Assembly: GCA_004346645.1 (NCBI GenBank) | Contig: SMDA01000002.1 | Span: forward strand, 186,001-250,000 | Source of the DNA: Gulbenkiania mobilis | Lineage (GTDB): Bacteria; Pseudomonadota; Gammaproteobacteria; Burkholderiales; Chromobacteriaceae | DNA length: 64,000 nucleotides | Direction: 5' to 3' | Shown: one piece after another, positions 11,000-22,736 of the stretch | How positions within the stretch are numbered: the stretch's first letter is position 1 | Layout: each line of letters begins with the position of its first letter | Program-made: the position numbers and the translations under genes | Notes under the pieces: generated by a model | The model's database searches: none | What the model was told of the DNA's origin: nothing | The model's input: the letters and a program-made list of their open reading frames with translations, nothing else

Positions 11000-12134
11000 T
11001 CACCGCCTTTCTCAACCCCCTGCTGCGCGCATGGCCGGGCTGGCAACCGCAACGAGGCACTGGTACAGGTAGGGTATCCGCCCGACGCTGCCGCACCAGC
11101 GGCTGGACTTTTGCCAATCCCACCAGCCCTTCTTCCTTCCGGGCCTGGTGGGTGGCCCATCAGCGCTTCTACCGCTTCATCAATACGGAGGCCCCGCAGG
11201 TGCAACGGCGTGAGTTCGCTGACTGCCCGCGCTGGACGGCGGCCCCACTGCCCAACCTCGCGGTCGGCCGCGATATCCGTGAAGTCCGCCACAACGGCCG
11301 CTACGTTGTGCTGCCCATGGCAGAGGGCGACAGGGCGGCCCACAATCTGGTGGTGGTCACCGGGGCCGTGCTGCAGCCACCGGACTGGGCCACGCCCTGG
11401 CTGGGTGAGGGCTGTGGGCATGCCCGCCGCTACTGACCAGCCCACTATCGCTGGAAGGCAAGCAGGTAGCGGTGGTGGGCGGCGCCCAGAGCGGGGACCG
11501 AGCCTGCTTGAGTTGATGACCGGTCAGCACAGCGAAGCAGGAGCTCTGGCCTTGGCCAACCGTCGCCAGACGTTGGAGCCACAGGAGGAAAGCCACTGCA
11601 CCCACGAATACTTCACGCAGGCCTACGTGGCCGCCTTCCACGCCCCCCCAAGACGCGCAAGACGCCGATCGTGGAACGGCCGCAGCTGGCGAGCGACGGC
11701 CTCTCTACCGACACGCTGGCCGCCCTGACGCAGGCGCTCAACATGCGCGGCCCCCTCACTCCGGGCGCCACCCGTCCGGGCATCCTGTCGTACCGCGAGG
11801 TCCGCCGCTTCACGCAGCAGGGCGGAAGGGTCCTGTTGATGATGAACAACAACCTGGAGGACGGCAGAGAGCCTCTGGAGGGTACGGAGTGCGCTTCGCC
11901 ACCGGCTACCGCTACGCCCTGCCGCCGTGCCTGGCGCCGATCACACAACAACTAGCGTGCCGTGAAGCTGGCCGACCGGTGGTGACGGCCGACTTTTCGC
12001 CACGCTGGAAGGCCCCAGCCAAACAGCGCATCGACCTCCAGAATGCCGGCCGGCTGAGCCACAGCATTGCCGACCCGCCGCTGTCGCTGGCGGCGTGGCG
12101 TAGCGCGGTCGTCGTCAACAGCCTGATGGGCTGA
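11000..12134 (+). pseudogene. Decayed L-lysine/L-ornithine N-monooxygenase (IucD/AlcA type)
   Basis: Remnant of a flavin-dependent N-hydroxylase that makes the hydroxamate group of siderophores. Recognisable pieces lie in family order but in changing frames: NPTSPSSF, HQRFYRFI and RREFADCPRW to NLVVVTG (about 11116-11436), then after a TGA the NADPH-binding segment GKQVAVVGGAQSG (about 11451-11490), HEYFTQAYVAAFH (about 11605-11643), PQLASDGLSTDTLAAL (about 11680-11727), and the C-terminal FATGYRYALP through SIADPPLSLAAWRSAVVVNSLMG (11889-12134). At least four frame changes and one in-frame stop are needed, and the N-terminal FAD motif is not found. Position behind a Fur-like site and beside siderophore transport genes supports the assignment. 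The left boundary is approximate. Confidence 0.82.
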
Positions 12135-12233
12135 CACCACTCCAACGACTACGACGCCCCGCACGCCGTGAGCTGGCCTCGTCGCAGCGGTACCGTCCAG
12201 GACACGGCCCGGGCCGCATGACACGCTATTATA

Positions 12234-12250
12234 GATAATTATTCTCATTA
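12234..12250. promoter_or_regulatory. Fur-box-like operator of the fhu-like operon
   Basis: GATAATTATTCTCATTA, a close match to the Fur consensus, lies 82 bases upstream of the ABC ATPase gene and is followed by AT-rich promoter-like sequence. Confidence 0.7.
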
Positions 12251-12315
12251 CCATTAAAATATGCAGGGTGTTCATTCCACCCTACCGGGCCGCTACGTCG
12301 GCCCGGACCGCTGCC

Positions 12316-13143
12316 ATGTCTGCCTCTTCTCCTCCGCTGCTTGCCGCCGACGCGATCGCCGTGCGGCTGGGCGGCCAGACCATTTTCGATGCGCTTTCCG
12401 TCCAATTCGATGCCGGCCGCGTCTATGCCCTGTGCGGGCCGAACGGCTGCGGCAAAAGCACGCTGCTGCGCACGCTGGCCGGCCTGATCGCTCCAGCCAG
12501 CGGACAGGTCCGCCTTGAGGGCCAGGACCTCGCGCGTATGCGCCCCCGCGACCGTGCCCGTCGGCTGGCGATGCTGGCACAGAGCCACCTGACGCCAACG
12601 GGCCTGACGGTACGCGAGCTGGTGGCCTGCGGCCGGTTTGCGCATGCCGGCCCGGGCCACCGGCTACGGGCCGCCGACACCACCGCCATTGACCATGCCT
12701 TGGCCCTGACCGGGCTGGAGGCCCTGGCCGGACGTGATGTAGCCACGCTCTCGGGCGGGCAGCGGCAGCGTGCCTGGCTGGCGATGGCCCTGGCTCAGGA
12801 AGGCACGCTGCTGCTTCTGGACGAACCCACTACCTATCTGGATGTGCACCACCAGATCGATGTGCTGGAAACAGTGCGGCGCCTCAACCGGGAACACGGG
12901 CTGACCGTGGTGTGGGTGCTGCACGACCTCAACCAGGCCGCCGCCTTCAGCGACGAACTGCTGCTGATGAAGTCGGGGCACCTGGTGGCGCGTGGCACAC
13001 CCGATGCGCTGATGCAGCCGGCGCTGATGCGCGAAGTGTTCGAGGTAGAGATGTGGCGCCTGCCCGGCAGCACACCGCCGGTATGCCTGCCGCGCTACGT
13101 GTCGGCCCCGCTGCCCCACGACCAGCGGGTGCAGGCATGCTGA
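12316..13143 (+). CDS. fhuC: Iron-siderophore ABC transporter ATP-binding protein
   Basis: Cytoplasmic ATPase of 275 residues that powers siderophore import. It carries Walker A (GPNGCGKST), the ABC signature (LSGGQRQR), Walker B with D-loop (LLLLDEPTTYLDV) and the switch histidine in VWVLHDLNQ, in the FhuC/FepC style. ATG 12316 (MSASSPPLL) is preferred because it starts just before the conserved part, although no good ribosome binding site is seen; a GTG at 12268 in the same frame is the alternative. The stop overlaps the start of the permease gene by 7 bases. An upstream Fur-like site suggests iron repression. Confidence 0.92.
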   Translation: MSASSPPLLAADAIAVRLGGQTIFDALSVQFDAGRVYALCGPNGCGKSTLLRTLAGLIAPASGQVRLEGQDLARMRPRDRARRLAMLAQSHLTPTGLTVRELVACGRFAHAGPGHRLRAADTTAIDHALALTGLEALAGRDVATLSGGQRQRAWLAMALAQEGTLLLLDEPTTYLDVHHQIDVLETVRRLNREHGLTVVWVLHDLNQAAAFSDELLLMKSGHLVARGTPDALMQPALMREVFEVEMWRLPGSTPPVCLPRYVSAPLPHDQRVQAC

Positions 13144-15119
13144 ACCACGCCCTGCCCCGACGGCTGCCGGACATCGGCGGCAGCGGCTGGCTGCTGCTGG
13201 CGCTGGCCGTTGCGCTCGGACTGGCTTCGGCCAGCCTCTTTTCCGGGCTGCCGGCCAGCCCGGCCGTACACGGGGAAGTCCTCACCACGCTGCGGCTGCC
13301 GCGGCTGGCCGCCACCCTGATCGCAGGCGCTGCACTGGGTCTGGCCGGGGCACTGCTGCAGGCGATGACCCGCAACCGGCTGGCCGCGCCCTCGGTGCTG
13401 GGGGTGACCAGCGGCGCGCAGATCGGGCTGCTACTCAGCCTGTTGCTGCCCGCCGCACTGCGGCCGGCCAGCATTGTGCCGGTGTTTGCGGGCGGCCTGC
13501 TGGCCGCGCTGCTCACCTTTGCCGTGGCCGGCGGCTGGCGCGCCAGCCCGCTCCGACTGATCCTGGCCGGGACAGCCACCACCTTGCTGCTCTCTGCCCT
13601 CACCGCGCTACTGCTGATCATCAATGAACAGCATATCGCCGGGCTGGCGCTGTGGGGGGCGGGTTCGCTGTTCCAGAACGGCTGGGACGGCGTAGTGCGG
13701 GTACTGCCTTGGGCAGTGCTCGCAGGCTGGGTAGCCCTGCGGCAGGCCCGCGCGCTGACGGTGCTGGCACTGGGAGACGAAGCGGCCGCGAGCTTGGGGC
13801 TGAGGGTGGACGCACTCCGACGACGCACCCTGGCCGTGGCCACCCTACTGTCGGCCGTAGCCGTAACCCTGGCAGGCCCGGTGGCCTTCATCGGTCTGAT
13901 CGCCCCCAATCTGGTGCGCCTGGCCGGTGGTGCCCATCCGGGGCGCTTGCTTCCCGGCTCGGCCGTGGCAGGCGCGCTGCTGATGCTACTGGCTGACGTC
14001 TTGGTGCGGCAGACGACGCCGCTCACGGGCGGACTGCCGCTGTCGGTGGCTACCGCGTTGATCGGCACCCCCCTGCTGCTGTGGCTGATTCGTGGCCAGC
14101 CCCGCCTGTCGCCGCCCACGCCCGATGCCCCGGTGGCAGCAGTGCGACACCGGCGCTGGCCGCTGTGGCCGCTGGCCTTGGCAGTGCCGCTCGTTATTTA
14201 TGCCGGCGTCACTCAGGGCAGTCTGCCGCTGCCCGCGGGCGCTTGGACGGACTGGTGGCAGGGCGCGTCCGGTACCGGCGCCTTTCTGGTGGAACTGCGG
14301 CTGCCCCGGGTGCTGGCCGCGCTCTCGGCCGGCGCCCTGCTGGCGCTGTCCGGGCTGCTGCTGCAGCAGGTGGTGCGCAATCCGCTGGCTGGACCCGAGA
14401 TGATGGGCGTGACGCAAGGCGCGGGGCTGGCCGCGCTGTCGGTGGCCCTCGTCTGGCCTGCGGCCCCTGCAGCAGCCGGCTGGCTGGCGAGCTTTGCCGG
14501 CGCCAGCGCGGTGTTGGCCGCGGTGCTGTGGCTCAACCGCCGCAGCGATTACGAACCGGTCAAGCTCGCCCTCAGCGGCATTGCCTTTGCCGGCCTCTTG
14601 GCGGCGCTGGCCACCCTGGTGGTGGTCGCCGCCAAGGTCCAGGCAGCACAGGCGCTGGTGTGGCTGGCCGGCAGCAGCTACGGTCGGGGCCGGGCGCTGC
14701 TGCCGGCCCTGCTGCCTTGGCTGCTACTGGGCCTGCCTGCGCTTTGGCTGACGCGCCTTCTCGGGCTTTTGATGCTGGGGGACGAGCAGGCCGCAGCCAT
14801 TGGAGTGCCGGTGGCGCGACTGCGAGTGGGGGCCTTGGCGCTCTCAGCGCTGGCAGCGGCGGTGGCGGTGGCGGCGGTGGGGCCGGTCGGATTCGTGGGG
14901 CTGGCGGCACCGCATCTGGCCACGCTGCTGGTCGGGCCACGTCCCGGCGCCCGCCTGGCGGCCACGCTGCTGTGCGGAGGGGTGCTGTGCGGGCTGGCGG
15001 ACGTGCTGGGACGCACGCTGCTGGCCCCGCTGGAAATCCCGCTCGGGCTGATGACCGCCGCTCTCGGGGCCCCTTACCTGCTGTGCCTGCTGGCGTACCA
15101 AGGGCGGAGCCGGGCATGA
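13137..15119 (+). CDS. fhuB: Iron-siderophore ABC transporter permease, fused double-length FhuB type
   Basis: Inner-membrane permease of 660 residues made of two homologous FecCD-type halves in one chain, as in FhuB; most relatives have about 330 residues and act as dimers. First half: LRLPRLAATLIAGAALGLAG, LGVTSGAQIGLL and GPVAFIGLIAPNLVRL. Second half: LRLPRVLAALSAGALLALSG, MGVTQGAGLAAL and GPVGFVGLAAPHLATL. The fused form is characteristic of hydroxamate (Fhu) systems. It overlaps fhuC by 7 bases and the following fhuF-like gene by 4 (ATGA), so translation is probably coupled. Confidence 0.93.
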   Translation: MLNHALPRRLPDIGGSGWLLLALAVALGLASASLFSGLPASPAVHGEVLTTLRLPRLAATLIAGAALGLAGALLQAMTRNRLAAPSVLGVTSGAQIGLLLSLLLPAALRPASIVPVFAGGLLAALLTFAVAGGWRASPLRLILAGTATTLLLSALTALLLIINEQHIAGLALWGAGSLFQNGWDGVVRVLPWAVLAGWVALRQARALTVLALGDEAAASLGLRVDALRRRTLAVATLLSAVAVTLAGPVAFIGLIAPNLVRLAGGAHPGRLLPGSAVAGALLMLLADVLVRQTTPLTGGLPLSVATALIGTPLLLWLIRGQPRLSPPTPDAPVAAVRHRRWPLWPLALAVPLVIYAGVTQGSLPLPAGAWTDWWQGASGTGAFLVELRLPRVLAALSAGALLALSGLLLQQVVRNPLAGPEMMGVTQGAGLAALSVALVWPAAPAAAGWLASFAGASAVLAAVLWLNRRSDYEPVKLALSGIAFAGLLAALATLVVVAAKVQAAQALVWLAGSSYGRGRALLPALLPWLLLGLPALWLTRLLGLLMLGDEQAAAIGVPVARLRVGALALSALAAAVAVAAVGPVGFVGLAAPHLATLLVGPRPGARLAATLLCGGVLCGLADVLGRTLLAPLEIPLGLMTAALGAPYLLCLLAYQGRSRA

Positions 15120-15883
15120 GCACGCTTCACGACTGCCTGCAGGGCACACTGGCCCCCTATCGGGAGAGCGTGGTGGCTGGCCACACGCCGGAGGCACTGC
15201 CGCTGGCGGCGCTGATTTCTGGAGCAAGGTTGGCCGAAGCCCTGGCCGGGACCGCCGCGCGCTACCCAGGCGCCCCGGCGCGGGCCCAAGTGTCGCAGTG
15301 GATCAAGGCCGTCTTCCGTCTGCTCATTCCGCCAGTGCTGGCCGGGGCGGTACTCGGACGACTGGCCCTGCCGCTGGAGCCGGCACGTATCGGACTGCGC
15401 CCGGGCCCCGACGGCCTGCCGGTGGTACTGGAGCTGGATCATCTGGGGGTGCCGCTGGAGGCCGGGCAGCCCGTCGCGGCCGCCTGCACGCCGCTTACCG
15501 AGCAGGTGCTGGCACCGCTGATCGCCACCGTGGCCACGCATGGCCGTATCAGCCCACGCGTGCTGTGGAACAGCGCCGGCAACCTGATGGAGTTCGTACT
15601 GGCCCACCTGACCGCGGCGGGCCATGCCGAAGCAGCTGCCTGCCAGGCAGTGCTGCTGGAGCCCAAGAAACGGCCCGACGGTTCGGCCAACCTCTTGTGG
15701 CAGCCGGTGCGCTACGTCCCTTCGTTCCTGCCGCCCATCCCCTCGCCGGTGCGCCTGCGGCGGCTGTGCTGCCTGCGTTACGAACTGCCGGGCGAGGTGT
15801 GCTGTGCCACATGCCCGCTGCTGCCCAACAAACCCGAATCCGAACTTTATGCCCTTCTGGAACACTGGCATGCCCAACCCTGA
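15116..15883 (+). CDS. fhuF: Ferric-siderophore reductase FhuF family
   Basis: Cytoplasmic [2Fe-2S] protein of 255 residues that releases iron from imported siderophore by reduction. The diagnostic C-terminal cysteine motif C-C-x10-C-x2-C is present in CCLRYELPGEVCCATC. The gene starts inside the stop of fhuB and its own end overlaps the start of the binding-protein gene, placing reductase between permease and binding protein in one operon. Two copies of the dispersed DUS-like word lie inside it, at 15229-15238 and 15682-15691. Confidence 0.9.
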   Translation: MSTLHDCLQGTLAPYRESVVAGHTPEALPLAALISGARLAEALAGTAARYPGAPARAQVSQWIKAVFRLLIPPVLAGAVLGRLALPLEPARIGLRPGPDGLPVVLELDHLGVPLEAGQPVAAACTPLTEQVLAPLIATVATHGRISPRVLWNSAGNLMEFVLAHLTAAGHAEAAACQAVLLEPKKRPDGSANLLWQPVRYVPSFLPPIPSPVRLRRLCCLRYELPGEVCCATCPLLPNKPESELYALLEHWHAQP

Positions 15884-16778
15884 CCGCCGCCGGCTTCTGG
15901 CCGCCGCCGGCGCCCTGCTGATCGCTCCGCTCGCCGCCCACGCCGCACCGCCACCACTACGGGTGGTGGCCCTGGAATACAACTTGGTAGAGATGCTGTT
16001 GGCACTGGGCCTGACGCCCGTGGGAGTCGCCGACCTCAAGGGCTACCGACGCTGGGTGGGGTTGGGCCAGCAGACGCTGTCCGGCTGCGTCTCGGTGGGC
16101 ACGCGCCAACAGCCCTCACTGGAGGCAATCGCCGCACTGCGCCCCGACCTGATCCTTGGGGTGGACTTCCGGCACCAGCCGCTACTGCCGCTACTGCCGC
16201 TACTGTCGCGGCTGGCGCCGACGCGGCTGCAAGCCAGCGACCGTACCGGCAACGGGCTGGCGCTGATGCGGCAGGATTTTCGCCAGCTGGCGGTCTGGAC
16301 CGGACGCAGCCAGGCCGCCGAGTCCGAGCTCGCGCGGCTGGACGACTGCCTGTCGCGCCTGCGCGGTCAGTTGGGCCCGTCTGCCAAGCAGCGCATGGGC
16401 GTACTGCAGGGACTGGGCGGCAGCCCGCAGTTCTGGGCGTTTGCCGGCAACAGTCTTGCCGGCGGTGTGGTGGACGCGCTGGGCTGGCAGAATGCCTGGC
16501 CAGCCCGTGACGCCCGCCAGGGCATCGTCACGCTGACAGTGGAAGACCTGCTGGACAGCACGGCCAGCCTTACCGCCGTCACCGACCCGCGTGCCGACTT
16601 CACCCGTGGCGCCCTGTGGCAGCGCGTGCCCGCCGTGGCCGAAGCCCGGCTGCGCCGCCTGCCGGCCGACACCTGGCTGTTCGGCGGGCCCTGGTCGGCC
16701 CGAAGGTTGGCCGAACGGCTGGCCACGGCCTGGGCGCCAGCGGCGCACGCCATTTGCTCCGGGGCGGTATCACCCTGA
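15870..16778 (+). CDS. fhuD: Periplasmic iron-siderophore-binding protein
   Basis: A 302-residue periplasmic binding protein of the FhuD/BtuF type. The N-terminus MPNPDRRRLLAAAGALLIAP has twin arginines followed by a hydrophobic run, so Tat export is possible, as for E. coli FhuD. The pattern RVVALEYNLVEMLLALGLTPVGVAD, PSLEAIAALRPDLILG and FWAFAGNSLAGGVVDALGW is typical of cluster A-II binding proteins. It starts within the end of the fhuF-like gene (14-base overlap). Recognised siderophore unknown, hydroxamate likely from the operon type. Confidence 0.9.
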   Translation: MPNPDRRRLLAAAGALLIAPLAAHAAPPPLRVVALEYNLVEMLLALGLTPVGVADLKGYRRWVGLGQQTLSGCVSVGTRQQPSLEAIAALRPDLILGVDFRHQPLLPLLPLLSRLAPTRLQASDRTGNGLALMRQDFRQLAVWTGRSQAAESELARLDDCLSRLRGQLGPSAKQRMGVLQGLGGSPQFWAFAGNSLAGGVVDALGWQNAWPARDARQGIVTLTVEDLLDSTASLTAVTDPRADFTRGALWQRVPAVAEARLRRLPADTWLFGGPWSARRLAERLATAWAPAAHAICSGAVSP

Positions 16779-16790
16779 CGAGACACGCCC

Positions 16791-18105
16791 ATGCGCCACC
16801 TGCCGGTTCTCCTTTCCTGCTGCCTTGCCTTGGCTGCCTGTGGTGACACCGCTCGCCTGAACCTTGCCGACAGCACCGGCCCGGTGCCACGGCTGCCCCC
16901 CGCCGGTACGCACCCTGCTGCCCACGGTGGCGATCGCCCCGGCGCGTGGCTGGCAGGAAGGCCAGGCCCCGCTGGCCGCCCCGGGCACCCGCGTCCAGCG
17001 CTTTGCCTCCGGGCTGGACCATCCGCGCTGGCTGTACGTACTACCCAACGGCGACGTACTGGTGGCCGAGACCAATGCCCCGCCACGTCCGGCGGACAGT
17101 GCCGGCCTGAAAGGCTGGGCGATGAAGAAGGTGATGCAACGGGCGGGCGCCGCCACGCCCAGCGCCAACCGCATCACCCTGCTGCGCGACACCGACGGCG
17201 ACGGTGAGGCCGACGTGCGCACCACCTTCCTTGAGAGCCTGCATTCTCCCTTTGGCATGGCGTTGGTGGGCAATGCGCTGTACGTGGCCAACACCGACGC
17301 GCTGATGCGCTACACCTATACACCGGGCGCCACCCGCCTGGCCGGCCCGGGCACGCGAGTGACTGACCTGCCCGCAGGCCCGCGCAACCACCACTGGACC
17401 AAGAACCTCATCGCCCACCCCGATGGCCAGCGGCTGTACGTGACCGTAGGCTCCAACAGCAATGCCGCCGAACATGGCCTGGAAGAAGAAACCGGCCGTG
17501 CCGCGATCTGGGAAGTGGAAGCGGCCACCGGGCGCAAGCGGTTGTTTGCCACCGGTCTGCGCAACCCCAACGGCATGGCTTGGCAGCCGGACACCGGCCG
17601 GCTGTGGACGGTGGTGAACGAACGCGACGAGCTGGGCAGCGACTTGGTGCCTGACTACCTCACCGAAGTGCACGATGGCGCCTTTTACGGCTGGCCGTTC
17701 AGCTACTTCGGCCAACATCTGGACCCGCGCGTCGCCCCGCAGCGGCCGGATCTGGTCGCCCGCGCCCGTGTGCCCGACTACGCACTGGGCACGCATGTCG
17801 CCCCCTTGGGGCTGGCCTATAGCCAGCGCAACGCCCTCCCCACTCTCTTTCATGACGGTACCTTCATCGGCGAGCACGGCTCATGGAACCGTCGCCCGCC
17901 CAGCGGCTACAAAGTGGTGTTCGTGCCTTTCCGCGACGGCCGCCCCGCCGGCCCGCCTATCGACGTGCTGAGCGGATTCACCGGCCCGGACGGCCAGGCC
18001 TTCGGCCGCCCGGTGGGCGTGGCCTTCGATGCCGACGGGCATCTTCTGGTAGCGGATGACGTGGGCAATACCGTGTGGCGGGTGCAGGGCACCGGTGCAC
18101 GCTAG
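16791..18105 (+). pseudogene. Sorbosone/glucose dehydrogenase-like lipoprotein gene with a frameshift at a C run
   Basis: Six-bladed propeller protein of the PQQ-dependent sugar dehydrogenase (GSDH/sorbosone) family. The first frame, from ATG 16791, gives a lipoprotein signal (MRHLPVLLSCCLALAACGDT, lipobox LAAC). It must shift by one base near 16896-16901, a run of six C, to continue as [16 protein letters not shown] and then [72 protein letters not shown] and [15 protein letters not shown] to 18105. Removing one C restores one frame reading LPPPVRTLL. It may be a sequencing error, a true mutation or a phase-variable switch. The rest of the frame is intact. It lies 12 bases after fhuD. Confidence 0.75.
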
Positions 18106-18170
18106 CCGGGCACAAAGCCTGCCTGCCCAGCGGGGGACCCCCAACAACCCTCTTCTGAAAGGAGTGCCCC

Positions 18171-19169
18171 GTGAGCCAGAACGACGGCAAACCCCACAAC
18201 CCGCAGGCCGACCACACCGCCGACAGACAACGCGCCATCCAGCGCGAGCAGGATGCCCACGATGCCGGCCAGGACAGCGGCGAAGCCAACAGCGGCGCCA
18301 TGCAGGCCGGCGCACGCACCCAGCCGGCCGACATGCCGGCCCAGCACATCGAGAAACCTGGCCACGAGAATGAGCTGGCGCTGCGCCCGCGCTTCGAGGC
18401 CCCCGACTACAAGGGCAGCGGTAAGCTGGAGGGCAAGTCCACGCTGATCACCGGCGGCGACTCCGGCATCGGCCGGGCCGTGGCAGTGCTCTACGGCCGC
18501 GAAGGGGCCGACGTGGCCATTGTCTATCTCAACGAGCACGAGGATGCGGAAGAAACCCGCCGCTGCATCGAGGCCGAAGGCTGCCGTTGTCTGCTGATTC
18601 CCGGCGACGTGAAAGATCCCGCCTTCTGCCGCGAGGCGGTGGCGCGCACGGTGGAAGCCTTCGGCGGGCTGGACGTCCTCGTTAACAACGCCGCCTTCCA
18701 GGAGCACGCCGAAACGCTGGAAGACATCACCGACGAGCGCTTCGACGAAACGCTGCGCACCAACGTCTACGGCTACTTCCAGATGACCCGCGCCGCACTG
18801 CCCCATCTCAAGGAGGGCGCCGCCATCGTCAATACCGGCTCGGTCACCGGCCTGCAAGGCAGCCCCAAGCTATTGGACTACTCCACCACCAAAGGGGCTA
18901 TCCACGCCTTCACCAAAGCGCTGGCGCAGAACCTGGTCTCCCGCGGTATCCGCGTCAACGCCGTCGCCCCCGGCCCGGTGTGGACCCCGCTGAACCCGGC
19001 CGACTCGCCGGCAGACAAGGTGGCCGAATTCGGCAAGAGTACCGACATGAAGCGCGCCGCCCAGCCGGAAGAACTCTCGCCCGCGTATGTGTTCCTGGCT
19101 TCGCCCGTCTGCTCCAGCTACATCACCGGCATCGTCCTGCCGGTTACCGGCAGCGTGGGCGCCATCTAG
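18171..19169 (+). CDS. SDR family oxidoreductase (YghA/glucose-dehydrogenase-like)
   Basis: Short-chain dehydrogenase of 332 residues with a hydrophilic N-terminal extension of about 85 residues rich in Gln, Asp and His, as in the YghA/YhdF group. The Rossmann motif TGGDSGIG, the NNAA motif and the catalytic pair YSTTKGA (Tyr-x3-Lys) are visible. The start is GTG 18171 after a strong AAAGGAG site. Substrate is unknown; relatives are often stress-induced. Confidence 0.9.
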   Translation: MSQNDGKPHNPQADHTADRQRAIQREQDAHDAGQDSGEANSGAMQAGARTQPADMPAQHIEKPGHENELALRPRFEAPDYKGSGKLEGKSTLITGGDSGIGRAVAVLYGREGADVAIVYLNEHEDAEETRRCIEAEGCRCLLIPGDVKDPAFCREAVARTVEAFGGLDVLVNNAAFQEHAETLEDITDERFDETLRTNVYGYFQMTRAALPHLKEGAAIVNTGSVTGLQGSPKLLDYSTTKGAIHAFTKALAQNLVSRGIRVNAVAPGPVWTPLNPADSPADKVAEFGKSTDMKRAAQPEELSPAYVFLASPVCSSYITGIVLPVTGSVGAI

Positions 19170-19188
19170 TGCCCCCGCGCGCATGAAA

Positions 19189-19210
19189 AGGGCGGCCGCT
19201 GGGCCGCCCT
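19189..19210 (-). terminator. Rho-independent terminator of ohr
   Basis: Stem AGGGCGGCC with GGCCGCCCT around a 4-base loop, with an A-run at 19186-19189 that gives a U-run on the reverse strand. It lies between the convergent SDR and ohr genes. Confidence 0.75.
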
Positions 19211-19225
19211 GTCTATCTGCGTTGC

Positions 19226-19657
19226 TCAGACCGCAGTCACCTCGATCTCCACCTCCACATTGCCCTTCACCGCGTTGGAGTAGGGGCACAGGTCATGGCC
19301 GGCGGCCACCACGCGCTCTGCATCCTCCTGCGACAGGCCTTCCACCTTTACCTCCAGCCGCACCGTCAGCCCGAAGCCACCGCCATCGGTGGTACCGATC
19401 CCCACCGACGCACGCACCTCCACCGACCGCGGCCGCAGCTTGAGCTGCTGACCCATGTATTCGCAGGCTCCGCCAAAGCAGGCCGCATAGCCCGCTGCAA
19501 ACAGGTCCTCCGGTGTGGTGGCACCCGCCTTGCCCGGCCCACCCATCGCCTTGGGCACCGAAAGGTCCACGCTCACCAGCCCGTCGTCGGACTGCGTGTG
19601 CCCATTGCGCCCGCCGGTGGCTGTGGCGTGCGCAGTGTAGAGAACTTTTACCGCCAT
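19226..19657 (-). CDS. ohr: Organic hydroperoxide resistance protein (Ohr family)
   Basis: Thiol peroxidase of 143 residues that reduces organic hydroperoxides. The two active cysteines lie in YAACFGGACEYM and DLCPYSNAVKGN, and the N-terminus MAVKVLYTAHATATGGRNG is typical of Ohr rather than OsmC. ATG 19657 follows a CAGGAG site; the longer frame upstream is not needed. A MarR-type OhrR regulator is common beside ohr but none is seen here. Confidence 0.92.
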   Translation of the reverse strand: MAVKVLYTAHATATGGRNGHTQSDDGLVSVDLSVPKAMGGPGKAGATTPEDLFAAGYAACFGGACEYMGQQLKLRPRSVEVRASVGIGTTDGGGFGLTVRLEVKVEGLSQEDAERVVAAGHDLCPYSNAVKGNVEVEIEVTAV

Positions 19658-19908
19658 TGTTCTGCTCCTGAGTAGGTTGCTGTCATATGCCAGCCCGAAC
19701 GGGGCCGTACCGGCGACGCACAGCCGGTACCAAAGCCGAAGCAAATACGGCGCCTTGGAGAGGGAGATTAGGGATGGAGACTGTGCTCTTCTCCGAGAGA
19801 TCCCGCATTGGGGAGGTTTCAGGCGGCGCGGTAGCAACATTGAGCTTGCTGATTGAGGAGCAATCTTCCTACCGGCTCAAAAGTGTCTAGAGAAGCCGGG
19901 GCGATTCA
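19658..19908. other. Intergenic stretch without a convincing gene
   Basis: About 250 bases between ohr and a small ORF. A short open frame at 19774-19890 (METVLFSERSRIG...) has weak coding appearance and no recognisable family. The stretch must hold the ohr promoter on the reverse strand, but no clear -35/-10 pair could be picked out. Confidence 0.4.
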
Positions 19909-20148
19909 ATGGACCTTCTGCCGGAAGATGCAATACCGCAACTCGAAGCCTTCCTGAAGGACAAGAGCTACGTCTTCGACAAGATCAAAGAGCAGAATAG
20001 ACAGCGGCACTTCTTCAACCAGCCGGCCGTACTGCTGGCTTACTTCCTAGTGGAGAGGATGCCTGCTCAAACCGAGGAAAGCTGGCCAATCGAATCGGAT
20101 GACTTAGCAAAAGTGTTCAGCGATTTAGGCAAGAGATACGGTGGCTGA
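19909..20148 (+). CDS. Hypothetical protein, 79 residues
   Basis: Unrecognised small protein MDLLPEDAIPQLEAFLKDKS... ending DLAKVFSDLGKRYGG. It is soluble and acidic, with no signal peptide or membrane segment. Base composition looks less GC-rich than the neighbours, with codons such as ATA, AGA and TTA that are rare elsewhere in the window, so recent acquisition or a remnant of a lost element is possible. The ribosome binding site is weak. No function can be given. Confidence 0.4.
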   Translation: MDLLPEDAIPQLEAFLKDKSYVFDKIKEQNRQRHFFNQPAVLLAYFLVERMPAQTEESWPIESDDLAKVFSDLGKRYGG

Positions 20149-20205
20149 GTATATGCTGATTCCGTATCTAGAGCGCCGTCCCATTCAACAAGATCCCGAA
20201 GCCCC

Positions 20206-20233
20206 ACAAAAAAGGCCACCTCGCGGCAGCCTT
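20206..20233 (-). terminator. Rho-independent terminator of gyrB
   Basis: A 9-bp stem (20212-20220 with 20225-20233), read on the reverse strand with two G-U pairs, followed there by six U from the A-run at 20208-20213. It lies about 60 bases past the gyrB stop. Confidence 0.65.
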
Positions 20234-20290
20234 CTCTGTTACATCTAAAAAACTGGGGAAAAATCTAAACTCCAACGGGATCCTACAGCC

Positions 20291-22708
<2,418 letters not shown>

Positions 22709-22736
22709 TCACCGGGGCCGTCGGCCCCCGCGGGCG

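Noticed and set aside
12261..12518. Short frame starting at ATG 12261 ahead of fhuC
   Set aside because: It lies almost entirely in the shadow of fhuC and has no family similarity. A leader peptide is conceivable but unsupported.
14081..15115. N-terminal extension of the fhuF frame through fhuB
   Set aside because: It is Gly/Ala/Arg-rich shadow of fhuB; ATG 15116 overlaps the fhuB stop in the usual coupled way.
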